The notes under the pieces were generated by a model. The model had not been told where the DNA came from, did no database searches, and saw only the letters and a list, made by a program, of their open reading frames with translations. DNA of 64,000 bases from Sphagnum compactum (Eukaryota; Bryophyta; Sphagnopsida; Sphagnales): the NCBI GenBank assembly GCA_965153455.1, contig OZ234497.1:18221872-18285871 (forward strand). The letters run 5' to 3'. Below, piece after piece: positions 1 to 12,111 of this stretch. A program made the position numbers and the translations under genes. The stretch's first letter is position 1. Each line of letters starts with the position of its first letter.

Positions 1-200
1 AATATAAAGTTTTGGTGTTTGACTCCAAAGACAATTTAACAGTAACTGTGCTTTTGCAAAAATTTATTTTTTTACACGCTTTTGCTTTTTGTGTTGCTAA
101 TCTATCTCAAAATCCTTCCAAAAAGAAACAAAAAGTTTAATGTTTTCCAATCAAAATTGACAAACACACTAGGTAATGAAATTGTGCATTCATGAGATTT

Positions 201-371
201 CCCATTCTTTTACCTTAAAAGGTGTCAAAAATCGCAACCCATGATTTCATATTCCTTCCCATTCTATTACCTTAAAAGGTGTCAAAAATCGCAACCCATG
301 ATTTCATATTCCTTCCCATTCTTTTACCTTAAAAGGTGTCAAAAATCGCAACCCATGATTTCATATTCCTT
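201..371. repeat. 57-bp tandem repeat, three copies
   Basis: Three head-to-tail copies of a 57-bp unit lie at 201-257, 258-314 and 315-371. They are nearly identical; one visible difference is an A for T in the second copy. The unit length is divisible by three, so one frame stays open across all copies and would read as a 19-residue repeat. This is a property of the repeat and not evidence of a gene. Confidence 0.9.
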
Positions 372-1310
372 GGCGAGGCAAGTATATCCTCAATCAAGTA
401 AGTCCTATGTCATGCTTCCGTGGTGAGCTTGGCTGCCTGTTGTGGGTGTGTGGCTTTCTTTCCTTTGCAATGAATTTCCATTTGTTAAAGAATAAATAAA
501 CATTCAAAGATCATGAGGTCTAGAAGGGGGAGGGTCATATGTAGGCGTAAGCCCTCTTAGTGTGTAAGCACAATGTCTCTCCTCTTGTATAGATGGGAGT
601 TTCACACATATAAGGTGCCCTTCAAATATCGTAGGAAATTTTTTCTTTCTTTTTATTTTCAACATATGTACGACCACCATATACAGTGAGTTTTATACGG
701 TTGTGACATGCAACTCACTCCTTATCACTAGTCCCAATAAAAGCTATACAAAAAGTATTCTTCAACTTCAAATTGCTTGTGAGATTCCATGTTGAATTAA
801 ATAACTTGTACATACAACACCAAAACCTATATTGAAACCCAATTGTGTAGAAACATTAAAAATATGAACAAAACATGAAAGTACACTACAATTGCATACC
901 TACCAAAATTCACTTATTCATAACATGGAAAAATATGAACATGCTTGGTTGCAGAATCAAACCCCAAACCGATGTGAATTGAGTTAAAATTTAATAAATT
1001 TGGGTAACACGTACTTATGATTTATACCAATTTGAGGGTGACGTCATGGAACCATCCATTAAAGCTTTCAGAAAGGCCCACCATGATATAAGGACCTTTC
1101 TTAAGCAAATTCCAAAATATTCATTATGGATGAAAATAAACATGCTTTTAAAGAGCATCAACATCCATGATCAACAAATTAATTTACATAAAATATTTTC
1201 TGAATTGGCTGGAATTCTAATACAATTATTTTTACACACTTTTGTGAACTACTATTGGTTACTAAACCCTAAACCCTAAAAAAAAAATCAACAAACGACA
1301 GTCCAATTAT
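372..1310. other. AT-rich intergenic DNA
   Basis: I see no supported gene here. A stretch near 510-630 shares wording with sequence near 62,430-62,480 (a 'taaggtgccct' block followed by a 'taggaaattt' block), so it is probably a decayed dispersed repeat. About two telomere-type CCCTAAA units sit at 1265-1279, too few to mean anything by themselves. Confidence 0.6.
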
Positions 1311-1510
1311 GGTTTTTTGGCAAATTATCACCACTTGGCGACAAAATTTTTTTTGCCAAGTGGTGATAATTTGGTAAATTATCAAAGATACAAAGGATTC
1401 ATACAAAGGACTTTTGTGAAAAAAAAACACTAAAGTTATCAGATTTCAAGGCAAAAAAATTCTGAAATTGTGATATTTAGACAGTAGGTTCCAGCTGGTT
1501 GCCATAGCAC
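1311..1510 (+). repeat. R1 dispersed repeat, partial copy with hairpin
   Basis: This is the 5' part of a repeat family called R1 here, also seen at 3,360-3,645, 27,660-28,290, 49,135-49,345 and 59,040-59,410. Shared blocks are a TTATCACCACTT segment, a 'caccaaagtt' type block and a 'catatttagacaataggttccag' type block. Inside it, 1321-1339 and 1355-1373 are perfect 19-bp inverted arms around a 15-nt loop. The R1 3' part is missing and PPR-like sequence follows directly. Confidence 0.75.
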
Positions 1511-1514
1511 ACAT

Positions 1515-3235
1515 ATGTAAGAAGCAGCCTTCATTGTTGACATGTATGTTCTCAAATGTGGTGTCATAGAGCTTGATGTTTGGAGAGTGTTCAATGAGAT
1601 GAGCACACAACACCACAAATATGATCTATTTTGTTGGAATGCCGTGGTATTTGCACAAGTAAATTGGCGAGAGAAGGCATTGGAACTATCTCAAGAATTG
1701 CAGCTGGAAGAAGGTCATGTGCAGCGGCCAGATACTGTCACTTTCTTGGACTTCCTGAATGCTTTGTGTGCCAACATATGTATCAAGGTGTCAAGCATGT
1801 TATCCCTGAACAGATGATTCAAAGTGGTCACAAGTCTGGTGGATTTGTGGGCAACTGTAGCCTTCTTGACATGTATCTCAAATGTGCAGGAATACATAAT
1901 GCTTGGGGAGTGTTCTATAAAATGGCCCTTACTCAATGTTATCTCTTGGACTACTATGATGTTGGGACATGTGAAAAATTTGGCCAACAACAGAAGGAAT
2001 TGGAACTGTTTTGACAAATTCAAGTGGAATGTAGGTGTGTGGCTAGACCCCATCACTAAAGATGTCTGTGCCAGTGTACTACGAGCATGCCAACAGTCCA
2101 AGTGTCCTCATGAGCAGATCATTCAAGGTGGTTTAAGCATCCGACATCTTTGTGGGCAGTAGTCTTGTTGATATGTAATTGCCAATTGTGGGAGCATGAA
2201 GAAGGATGCTTTGAGAGTGTTTGACAAGATGCCACCCGAGTCATGCAATGTCAATCTGTTGGAATTATGCCATGTTTCCCGCACCGGGGGGGGGGGGGGG
2301 GGGGGGGCATGTGAAAGGTGTCAAGATAGATAGATGGACATTGGATTTCTTGTCAGCTTGTAGCCAGCCATGTGGGCTTAGTGGAAGAAGTCCTGAGTTA
2401 CTTTGATTCCTGTCTTTGTGTTTACACCATTTCTGCAAGAGTGGAGCAGCACTAGATGCTTCTTTCTTGCATGGTTGATCTTCTCCTCCAGCTGCATTAG
2501 CCAGAGGATTTCCGTCAATACAATCTCATGTGAAGCAAGAGTGCTATTGTGTGGATGATGATGGGCTTGCCTGGTGGTGCTTGCAGAATTCATGGTGGTG
2601 TGAAAATGGGAGAGTGTGCTGGGGGAAAACAAGTTATCAAGATGGATCCTAGAAATTCAGCTGGTTATATATTTGCTGCAAACATCTATGCCACTGCTGG
2701 CAAGTGCAATACTAGGATTTCAGTGAAAATATGAAACAGCAGAGAAAGAAAAAAGCGTGTGGAGAAACAGCTAGGTTGCACATTTGTTGAATTGAACAAG
2801 GATCAGTTCCATACCTTTTGTAGTAGATGATCAAACCACCATCATCCTCAAAATGTTGAAACTGGGCCATACTGAAAGAGATTGTTGCCAGGTGCAAATG
2901 ACAGACGTTGGGTATGTGCAGGATACAAAGATTTGACATGCATAATGTTGTAAGTAGATGATTTCATGAAGAAAATTTGATTCATTTGTGTCATCATAGC
3001 AAGAAACCACAACAATAGCCAATGCATTGGGTCTCTCATCACAACACATTTTCCTGGTGCCCCACTGTGCATCATCAAGAATCTGCAGATTTGTTGCATT
3101 TTGCCACACAGTTTCACAAAGTGAGTTGCAAGGAATTATAGTTGGTAGAGCAATCACAGCAATAAGGGAAGCAATTTATCATTTCCATCACTTTGAGAAT
3201 TCTATGAGTTTTCACTACTTATACACCGTGTAGTT
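1515..3235 (+). pseudogene. Decayed PLS/DYW-type pentatricopeptide repeat gene
   Basis: Translation in shifting frames gives a series of PPR-like segments. These include a 'YVLKCGVIELDVWRVFNEM' piece near 1542, 'RPDTVTFLDFLNALC' near 1730, 'DMYLKC' near 1870, a WTTMMLGHVK piece near 1930 and an E-domain-like 'GACRIHG..KMGEC..KQVIKMDPRNSAGY' near 2580-2670. A relic of the C-terminal DYW deaminase domain follows at 3030-3225, with a 'HTVSQ', 'IIVGRAI' and 'FHHFEN' order. Intact relatives bind organelle RNA and support C-to-U editing. Here many frameshifts and stops, plus a 22-base G run at 2286-2307 inside the coding relic, rule out function. The gene looks intronless, as is usual in this family. 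Confidence is high for family, and high that it is dead. Confidence 0.85.
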
Positions 3236-3359
3236 CCCAACCTTGTTAGTTCATTTGCTCCCCTCAAGGTATCATGCCGGGATGTAAAACATTGCCCACC
3301 TAAGCTTTGAACCTCAATAGGCCTTCTTCATGTTTTGCAAGTTATTTACTTCCAACTTG
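3236..3359. other. Short spacer between PPR relic and R1 copy
   Basis: Unremarkable sequence joining the PPR relic to the second R1 copy. Confidence 0.4.
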
Positions 3360-3645
3360 CAATGTTTGCTCTTTTGGCACATTATCACCACTTTGCGATA
3401 AAAAAATATCCAGTGCGACCACACTTAGGATTTTTGTAAAAAAAGGCACCAAAGTTGCAAGATTGCAAGGATTTGGTTTTGTGTTGAAATCGCCATGTTT
3501 AGACAATAGGTTCCAACAGTTGCCATAATATAGCATGATTCTTTTAAAATTTTACTTCCCTCTTTGACCTATAGCCAAATTTGGCTAATCTCTCTTATTG
3601 ATGATAGCCAGTGTGGCGCTATATAACAAAATTGAACAAAAAAAC
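3360..3645 (+). repeat. R1 dispersed repeat, near-complete copy
   Basis: This copy has both the 5' block (TTATCACCACTT near 3384) and the 3' block. The 3' block contains the perfect 16-bp palindrome TAGCCAAATTTGGCTA near 3570 followed by a 'gatagccagtgtggc' segment. It matches the reverse complement of 49,135-49,345 along most of its length. No coding potential and no obvious terminal inverted repeats. It could be a MITE-like or other non-autonomous element. Confidence 0.7.
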
Positions 3646-4189
3646 CCTCCTTCCAAGTAGGTATTTGAATATAGAGATTTGGATGTGGGATGGTTTGTGG
3701 CACCAAAGGGGCTTGAACATAACATACAAGTGTTTGATTTTTTTTCAAATTTCTAATGTTGTGTCATATTTACGTATCCCAGGAGGGATTTAGTATTAAA
3801 TGGTGACATCTTTATATTGTCTGTCTGAAAATTCAAAATGCTAGTACAAAAAATGAGCCCCCTCTAAAATCTAAGTAGAAATATGGCCTAAAAAAAATTC
3901 CAAAATTGTTTGTCCTGAAGTTTGATGAGTCCGCCTCCGAAAGGAGTATGCCACAGAAAAAAAGGCTGGTTAGGATCTAGTCCTTCTAGCCTAAAAGAAG
4001 CACACATAAAATGATTTGCCATAAGTATGTAATGTTTTTAATGGCAATGCATGAGAAAGATAAAAATTAACTTAACAAAAAAGTACATACATTTTTCTCT
4101 TTTTTCATGACCAATAATTATAATTAAAAGTCATGTAAGACCTATTTAAAGCAATTTTTTATTTAAGAATCTTATATAGCCTAAGTGGC
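3646..4189. other. AT-rich intergenic DNA
   Basis: Nothing gene-like seen. Confidence 0.5.
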
Positions 4190-5165
4190 AATGATCCATA
4201 GGAAGATGTAGAAACACTGGCAATCATCCTTGCAAAGATTTAGCCAAATCTAGCTATAAACCAAATATGAAATAGAATCTTTAATCCACCTTGTATTTTT
4301 ATGGCTACACACTAACAACCAAATGTTTAAAATCTGGATTTTTTCCCCCCCTCACTTTTGATGATTGAAACCTTCCAAAATCATGTCATTTTATAATTTT
4401 ATAATTCTCTTTTTGGCAAGATTTTTCCAATAGAAAAAGGCTGATTTTAAGTGAATTTTACTTTGTTTGTAATATTGATTGATGAAAGCACCAACTTATG
4501 TGTTTGAGGAAAATGTTGGTTTGGATGTTACCATGTGAAGAGGTTTTTAATAATGCATTGTTCTATGAAGATTGTTGTGACTTGCCCCAAAACCTTGCCA
4601 AATGGTAGTGAAGATAGTTCTAACGCAATGCCTCACAAAAGAGACTTTGATTTTGGGTTTATTCCTAACTCCGCATGTTGTGACAAGAGGATTGCATGGG
4701 AGCTTTGGGATAAGATTAGGATGAGGTACTTCACCTTCATCTCTTGATAAACATCAACTAGCCAAACCAAAAGAAAAGCTAATGCAGTTGGAGTTAGAAT
4801 TGGGACATGGGATAACTATGGATTTGCATTCACTCATTGTGGCTCAAACTGAAGGAGAGACCACCTTCTTCCTTATGGTATATTTTGTAGCATTGTCCTT
4901 TTTGAAATTTTGTTTTGTAACCAAAGTGCCAGCGGTCCATCATAAGATGTAAAAAAAGTGGTGATCATCCATAGGAAATTAACCAAAGCTCACTATAAAC
5001 TAGATATGAAGCACAAATTTTTAATTTTCTTTTTATATTATTGGTTTTTAAAAAAATTAAATACAGGAATCTAGTGATTTTTCCTTTTTTTGACCCTTCA
5101 AAAATGGTTTCACTTTATACACTCTTTCATTTTTTTCACCTTATGCCGAAATTTTGCTAGTAAAT
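4190..5165 (+). repeat. Diverged direct repeat pair (4190-4480 and 4930-5165)
   Basis: Two segments share block order: a 'atcatcc..' block, 'ctataaaccaaatatgaa' versus 'ctataaactagatatgaa', a 'ttttttccc' block, 'gaaaccttccaaaat' versus 'acccttcaaaaat', then a 'ttttggcaag' versus 'ttttcacctta' block. They are strongly diverged direct copies about 740 bp apart. The first also contains a TTTAGCCAAATCTAGCTA variant of the R1 palindrome. I see no gene between them. Confidence 0.5.
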
Positions 5166-7340
5166 TTATTTGTTTTGTAAGGTCATTGTGGGACCTCCGT
5201 CAAAGTGGCATATTCTTGAATCCGACACATTCCCAATTTTGAGACAACTCTGTTTTGAAATTTTAAAGGACCATAACTCTAAAAACAAAAAACCTAATCA
5301 AACATGTAACCCTAGTTTCTTATGGCCCTTGAAAAGATCTTTTCAAATGTGTATAAGCTCCCAATTTGAACAATATTTGTTCTTTCTAATTGCACTTTAG
5401 ATGCATGAGACACTTGATATTCGGAAACATTTTGGACGTTTTTATCTCGATCTATCAAAGGTTTTGACAACTTAGGAAAATGATTTTATTTTGGGCACAC
5501 AAGCCCATCTTGTTGTAGTCTTTTTCAAAATCTCTCCAATGATTTAAGGATTAGTTAATTCCAACAAGGTTTGCTCCCCATATCCTACCTCAAAAATAAA
5601 AAAATTGTGATAATCCTAACTTCCAATGGGAGAATGAAGTTAGGAATGTCGAGGGTTTCTTCTTTAGACTCTCACACATATTCCTAACTCATCTTAGGAA
5701 TGTGGTTGAACCATGTTGCCTTGGCATCATGCACAACTTGTTTTTCTTGTCTTGTTTTAATATTAGTTGCAAACTAGAGGTGACATTTTTGATCATACAT
5801 TGTTTTTTGAAGCATGTTTTGGAAAACACTATGGTGACATTTTGAATCATTCATAGTTTTGGAGAACACTATGATATATGTGGTTTCAAATTCTTTTTCT
5901 ACCAAGCTACTAAGGAAATTGAAAAAATTATATGAAAAGCTTTTTTAGGATGTTGAATGATAAGAACTATGTTTTACTTTTATTTTTCACTAAATTGAAT
6001 CTTAATTTTAGAAAATCAAGAATGTGAGTATGTGACACCCTCTCCAATCAGTTCATAAAATTTTCACAAGGTTTCCACATGATTAACACTAATATTTCTT
6101 TGTTTACCAAACTATGTAAGATCTAAGGTTGACATTATTAAGATGTCCAACTAATCAAGTTAGATTTCTTTCATAAAAAAGCAACTTCCATGTAAGCATT
6201 TTGCATATGAAAATATTTCTTTTAAAATATCCCAAACATCTTATATGTCTTTGTTTGCTTTCATTACTTTACTTATCGGAATCATTGAACAATGCAATTT
6301 CAAGAAAACTGCTTTAAGTTATGTTAAAAAAAAGACTTTAAATGCTAAAATTGGCATTTTATTTGAAGACATAAATTATTATTTTACTTACTTATAATGA
6401 AAAATATTTAAAATTAAAGATATTTGGTACACTTTGAGTTAATAGAACTTTTTTTAATGGCATATGTTTTGCCTCCATATGTGGAGATTCTAGTATGTAG
6501 GGTTTTATTCAAGTGACAATAGTGCATTAGGTAGACAAGCTTTAGGTTCAAGAAGTCATCCTTTTGGATGCCTTAATATATGTGGAATTGATTGCAAACA
6601 TATGGAAACCTTTTCATATATATTTTTTGATATATTCACATTTCAATTGTCACATGTGAAAATTGAATGTTTTTGTCTTCTCAAGCAACAAGAGGCCACA
6701 TTGGATAAAATTAATCCACTTTATTTGAAATTAATATGATTTCACATGAATTTCTTGGTATAATTGATACACAATTTTTTAATAAATATTTTCAATAGGT
6801 GAAGATTGAATTTCATGTTTCAAATTAATAAAAGTGAAAATGATTTCATGGAAATTTTTAATTTTATATGATTTTTTAAAATATTTTAAGAGTCAAGAAA
6901 CAAATGAAAATTATAGTATAATGTTATAACCTTACATCAATCAATCATCATTGGTAATGTAAAGAAACATGAAACCCATGTTTGGTTAACCATTAAAAAT
7001 CAAATTACCTTTTCTTGGGCTTCAGGCATTGTATTCCTCATTCAACTACATAACAACTTGGGTTTTGTGTTGTTCCACACCACTAGTGACAAATTGACAT
7101 AAGATTATATTAATATATTTTCATTTGCGCCTTGAATCTTATGATATCAAAACAAAATTCCATGATCATATAAATTTTTCATGAATTCATTTTCATTTCC
7201 ATTAATATAGATTTCAAATTTCAATTAATTACCAATTTTCCTTTTTACAATTTGTGAGGCGGGTATTTGTATGGTGGGTGTCAAACTTACAATTTTAAAA
7301 TCATGAAGTTGGTTAATATCAAAAATAATAATATGTGGGA
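5166..7340. other. AT-rich intergenic DNA without recognisable genes
   Basis: Low-complexity, very AT-rich sequence. Open frames here are short and lack codon-like composition. I recognise no protein, RNA gene or repeat family. Confidence 0.5.
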
Positions 7341-8035
7341 ATTTATGATGTTAAAAATCATGTTGAACATCACAATTTGTGTTTACCCATCATGATGTTA
7401 TGAATAATTTTAATTATTTCAATGAATTTATTTTTCTTGTTCTTTGATAATGTCATGACAATTTTATGTTTACAATGTTCATACATCATGATTTTGTGTT
7501 GTGACAATTCTGCACATTTTTATAATCATGTCATGACAAGTGTTGTGCTTGTGTTTACTCATAGTGTTTTAACAATTTGTGAAATCATGGGATTAAATTT
7601 ATCATGAAAATGTGTGTGTGTGTACCCCATCATGTTTTGAAAATTTGTGAAGTTATCTCCTCAAATATGTCACGACAATTTTGTGTGTAGATGTTCATTC
7701 ATCACATTTGAAAATAATTTTATGAGATTATACAATCAAAAACTTCATTATAATTTTTTGTGTAAATTGTGCATTGTTTGATATCCATGTTACATTCTAC
7801 AATCTATGTTTTTGTGTGTATTTGATATTAATGTTGCAAGACAATTTTGTGTTTACATTGTCTTTATGATTTTTCAAACAAAATTTTGAGTTTATTTGTT
7901 GTTTTGATCATCATAAAAGATACTAATTTGTGTTTTGTGTTGCATGATATTCATCTTACAAGACAATTTTATGTTAATTTTTTTTGTTTAATATTTATAT
8001 TGCATGGCAATTTTGTGTTGGAGGACAAAAACATT
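7341..8035 (+). repeat. Decayed satellite-like stretch with recurring ACAATTTTGTGTT word
   Basis: A degenerate word close to ATGxxACAATTTTGTGTTTAC recurs about eight times at irregular spacing, near 7371, 7457, 7500, 7570, 7674, 7842, 7961 and 8007. Flanking CATCATG words recur as well. The spacing and divergence fit an old tandem repeat that has decayed. Open frames across this stretch are by-products of the repeat. Confidence 0.55.
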
Positions 8036-10880
8036 TTTTTTGCATGTGATGATGATATGGAAAGAAAAAATAGAAATGGTTCCAATGCACAATGATTTCT
8101 TGGATTTGTCATTCCAAAAGACAACTTATGATTTCGTAAAATTGCTCCCCTAATCTATTCAACTTATGATCGTCACTAAAATTATATATATATAATAGAA
8201 TTTGAACGCACTTTTTCATATTAAAATGCATGCCATTTCATCTACATGCCATCACTCATGATATTCCACCTTAAAGAATTCGACAATGAACAAAATATAG
8301 ATGATCTAATTCTAAGTTGGGGAGCTCAATGGGGTATTGGAGGAGGATGTGTAATTGTTCTAAAAATTTGCGTGTGAATAGAAGAAAAAAGGGTAATAGT
8401 ATAATGCATTGGACAAAAACGGACATTATAATCATTATATTTTGCAATTGATGACATCAAAAGTTATCGAATAATTGTATTGAAATTTTTATGGTTTGAA
8501 TTCAAATACGTGTGATAATGTATATGTGTAATGTAATGCATAATTTGTTTTGCAATTAGAAATAGTTACAGTGTATCTTTAGACTCTTAAATTTGTAAAT
8601 ATGTTTTGTTGCATATTACAAATATGATTGTGGACTTTGTTTCTCATGATAAAATTTATATATAAAAAAAATCAATCACATGAGTTGATCAAACATATTA
8701 TAGATGACACGTGAATATAAAAAATTATTTTATTTTACCTGCATGTTCTAAAATGAAGTATCTTAAAAAGTCTATAGTGCACATAAAATCAAAGAATTAG
8801 AAAAAACTTATTTAGGAATAATATATTTGTATTATCAATATGAGGAGTGGTGTGAAGTTAATGTTATGATTTAATAAGGCTTAAGGTGTTATAAACATGT
8901 AACAACTTTCCTATTTAGACATAAGTATGATTGAAAAAAAATTTGAAAACATGAAGAGGAAGAAAAAATCCATATTAATATTAATCATTATAGTAAACTT
9001 ATGTTAAAAAAAAAGAAACCTATAAATCAAAGTGACTAAATCATTTAAAGAAAACTATGTACTTTCAAATATGAGTGTAACACTAGGGCTTGAAATTATG
9101 GGAGGCCTAACAAACATCACACCTTGTATTGTGATTTGTATTTTATATTTTGTAATTAAACAATCTTAAGCTACAATCAAGCCTAGTGCTAAGTTGTATG
9201 GTGCTAAGTAAGCTAACCTTTAAATAACATCATATTAAAAAAAATGACTCATGTTAATTAACATTGACTTACAAATTAATTAATTAATTTTTTTACTCAT
9301 TCGCTTCTAGCAGAACCATGGAAAAACACATTATTAACTTAACATTGACTTAAACTATTACCAAACATTGTCTGTTTATTTCAAGATCGCTGTTTTCAAA
9401 AAAATTAATGTCAAGTTAACATTCACTTAACACCCACTTAACATTATGTGTCATCTAAGATTTCATGTTAGCTAATAGTCTTCATCTGAATGCAAAAAAA
9501 GAATTGCCTCTCTTAACATCAACTTAACATTAGCTATGAATCTATATTAAATCGGAGAATTCCCAAGCTATTTCAAGCATGAAGTCTATCTCCCAAATGG
9601 AGATTGCACTAAAAGTTCATAGAAGAATTGTGGGCAAACCTTCTTTGTCCTTGTTGGTTTTGAAAATGATAAATATGCTTCAAATATGCCGCTTTTTATG
9701 ACTTAACTTTTGCATATAATCCTCCAACTTTGGATGTGATTCAACTAGTGTTTTTACTCCCACTTTTGTGATGTAGTCAAAATGCACTTTGGTAAAAAAA
9801 GTTTGAACATCCTTCTTTCATTATTTTGGCTATCTACTAGAACCTCACATAGAAATCTGGCGTTTTTAATCTCGTAATTTTCAAAATCTGGCAAATGAAA
9901 AACGAAAAACCACTTTTACATATTTTATATCTTAAAATTTGCGAACATAAAAACGTTTGACTCAACTTGAATTTGGTAGTTGGGAGCATATACAGAAACT
10001 AAGTACATGGAATTAGTGATATTTGCTGGATCCCCATCGACAAAGAGGTAAAGGCCCTTTGGGTTGGATCTAGTGTACCCACCTTAGTTTAAGGGCAACT
10101 AAATTCTGACCTCCAAAATATCCATCGCATCACCCGCATGTTAATTAATTCATCATTATGAATAACATTTATTTTCCAAAAATTTCACTAATAGTGAGGT
10201 TATAAGTTTAAAATAATTGGGCAAGACTTTTAATCAAGGTTTATTTTGAAACTATTGTGAATGAGCTTGGAAAACAACACATGCAACAAATAACTTGGAG
10301 TTACTACTACCTAATTGAGTTTGTGCATATTTAAAATACAAAACAATGAGAATGATAATATAAAGCTTCTAACCACTTGGATTGGCGAAGCAGAATTCAT
10401 GCTTGTGAATCCAAAAACAAGATCTATCCAAATCTTGTCTCAACTTTCAACCAAACTTTGATGTCCAATTTTTTTTTTCCAATTGAGAATGGGTTGCTTT
10501 CCGTATATGGTGGTAATAGCTTGAATGGGTTCTTGAATGAATGATTAAGTAATTGACAAGTTTTTCAAAGCTGCAAGACAGACACAGCTTGCTTTCCTCG
10601 TCATGATTCTTATGGAATGCTACACTTTAGTCACGGAGTTCAAACTTCAAACACTCCCACTCCATTCTCAAACAAAGATCAAGAAGACACCAGAAAAGGT
10701 GACACAAAATCCCTTTTGCATGTCAATCAAGCGCCCACCCGCATATTCTTAAAAATCTGGCCAAGAGCTTACTTCACATGCAACTATTAATGTAAAAGCT
10801 GATCATCCAATTGTCAGGACAGGTTGCAAAAAAACTTCTCTTTCCCTCCTCCCTGCCCTTCCCCCTGCCATTTTCCCCAA
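8036..10880. other. AT-rich intergenic DNA with decayed transposon-like pieces
   Basis: No gene seen. Between about 9230 and 9540 the words 'ttaacattgactt', 'aagttaacattcacttaac' and 'gtgtcatctaagattt' recall the interior of the MITE-like elements at 28,461-29,047 and suggest a decayed relative. Confidence 0.45.
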
Positions 10881-10979
10881 TTTAATTCAAATGAAGATGC
10901 AAAAGGGCTTTTCCTTCTTCCACCCATTTCCAATTCTTTTCTGCATTTCTAAAGGGGGGGAAAAAATTTCATCCCCTCG

Positions 10980-11130
10980 CAAAATAGTAAGGTGCTGAAT
11001 TTTGGGAGCAATAAGTACCCACTCTCTTAGGAAGGGGTCACGTAACAATTTCACAGAGCCAATGAGATGGCTCAAGTATGCACCCAAGAGGGCCCAGGGT
11101 TTTCTTTTCCTTTGTGGAAAATGTCACCAA
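10980..11130 (+). repeat. R3 dispersed repeat, fragment
   Basis: It shares the core 'agccaatgagatggctc' and the 'cacccaagagg' block with 14,890-15,000. It lacks the downstream part present in the other copies. Confidence 0.6.
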
Positions 11131-11429
11131 GCAAAGTAGCTACTCTAGTAGGAGGGGTGAGATCAGAATGCATGCTCACTTTCGCAAGTGATTGGAACAT
11201 AGTGTGATTCATATTAATTAGTTCGTGGGCACGCTCACAACTTTTTTTTTTGTTTTTGAGGAGCCATATTGATTGGCCCATCATCTAATTTTTTGGAACA
11301 TTGGTCACTCCCCAATAGAGGCACCTCTTTGGACCCCATCACAAATAGAATAAAACCTACTCCCCTGTAGCTCACTTTTTCAGTTCATATACATGAGAGT
11401 TGAACTTTGAGCAAAACTAAATGGGATAA

Positions 11430-11670
11430 ATCTGAGGTGCTATTGGGAACGTCTTGTCTGGGGGGGGGGAACAACTTGGGAACTTGGGGAACCTTCTGGG
11501 AACATATTTAAAACATATTGGGAACAAGGAAACAACAAAAAATTCCTTCCCTGCCCAAAAAAGAAAAAAATAATGGACCTTGCATGCTGAGCCTTCTCAT
11601 TGGCTGCATGAAGCTTTTATTTTCCAAAACTGTTTGTCACCATTTTTGGCCTGGGCACAAACTCTGTGGG
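11430..11670 (-). repeat. R3 dispersed repeat, inverted copy
   Basis: The reverse complement carries 'caggccaaaaatggtgac', 'cagttttgg', 'catgcagccaatgagaaggctc' and then a series of short TTCCCAA/GTTCCC words, in the same order as the plus-strand copy at 14,890-15,250. A G9 run lies at 11,461-11,469. The two copies are opposed and about 3.3 kb apart. Confidence 0.65.
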
Positions 11671-11914
11671 TCTATGTTAGGCAACTCTGAGTTCCATTTG
11701 TAGTTAGTTGTTGCATGGACAAAGGAAAAAAAGCTGTACATGTACATCGTACATACCGTAGTTGCAGGATGAGTTCAGAAGTCACCCAGCTGCCGTTGTT
11801 TTGTTGATTGCAAGTCTGTAGTCTTTCTGGGTGTTGTTGAAAGTAGCATCCCAAGTTCTTGGGGGAGAAAAACTTTTCAATTTGACAGCCTTTTAGAGAT
11901 GCCGTCTTACAATA
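11671..11914. other. Spacer
   Basis: No feature recognised. Confidence 0.4.
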
Positions 11915-12111
11915 ATAGCACAGCATCTCACTGCTACAAGCCAGAAAGTAGTACAATTTACAAACCCAACTCATGTTCCGTGGTGGACTCGGAGCTGCCC
12001 AAAGCAGAAAAAATAGCACAGCATCTCACTTGTACAAGCCAGAAAGTAGTACAAATTACAAACCCAACTCATGTTCAGTGGTGGACTCGGATCTGCCCAA
12101 AGCAGAAAAAA
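11915..12111 (+). repeat. 98-bp tandem duplication
   Basis: Two adjacent copies, 11,915-12,012 and 12,013-12,111, differ at only a handful of positions. The low divergence marks a recent event. An open frame runs through both copies, but I see no independent sign of coding. Confidence 0.85.

Noticed and set aside
1265-1279. Telomere-type CCCTAAA units
   Set aside because: Only about two units; far too short for an interstitial telomere array.
9230-9540. Third full copy of the MITE-like element
   Set aside because: Only scattered words match; the terminal repeats are not recognisable.
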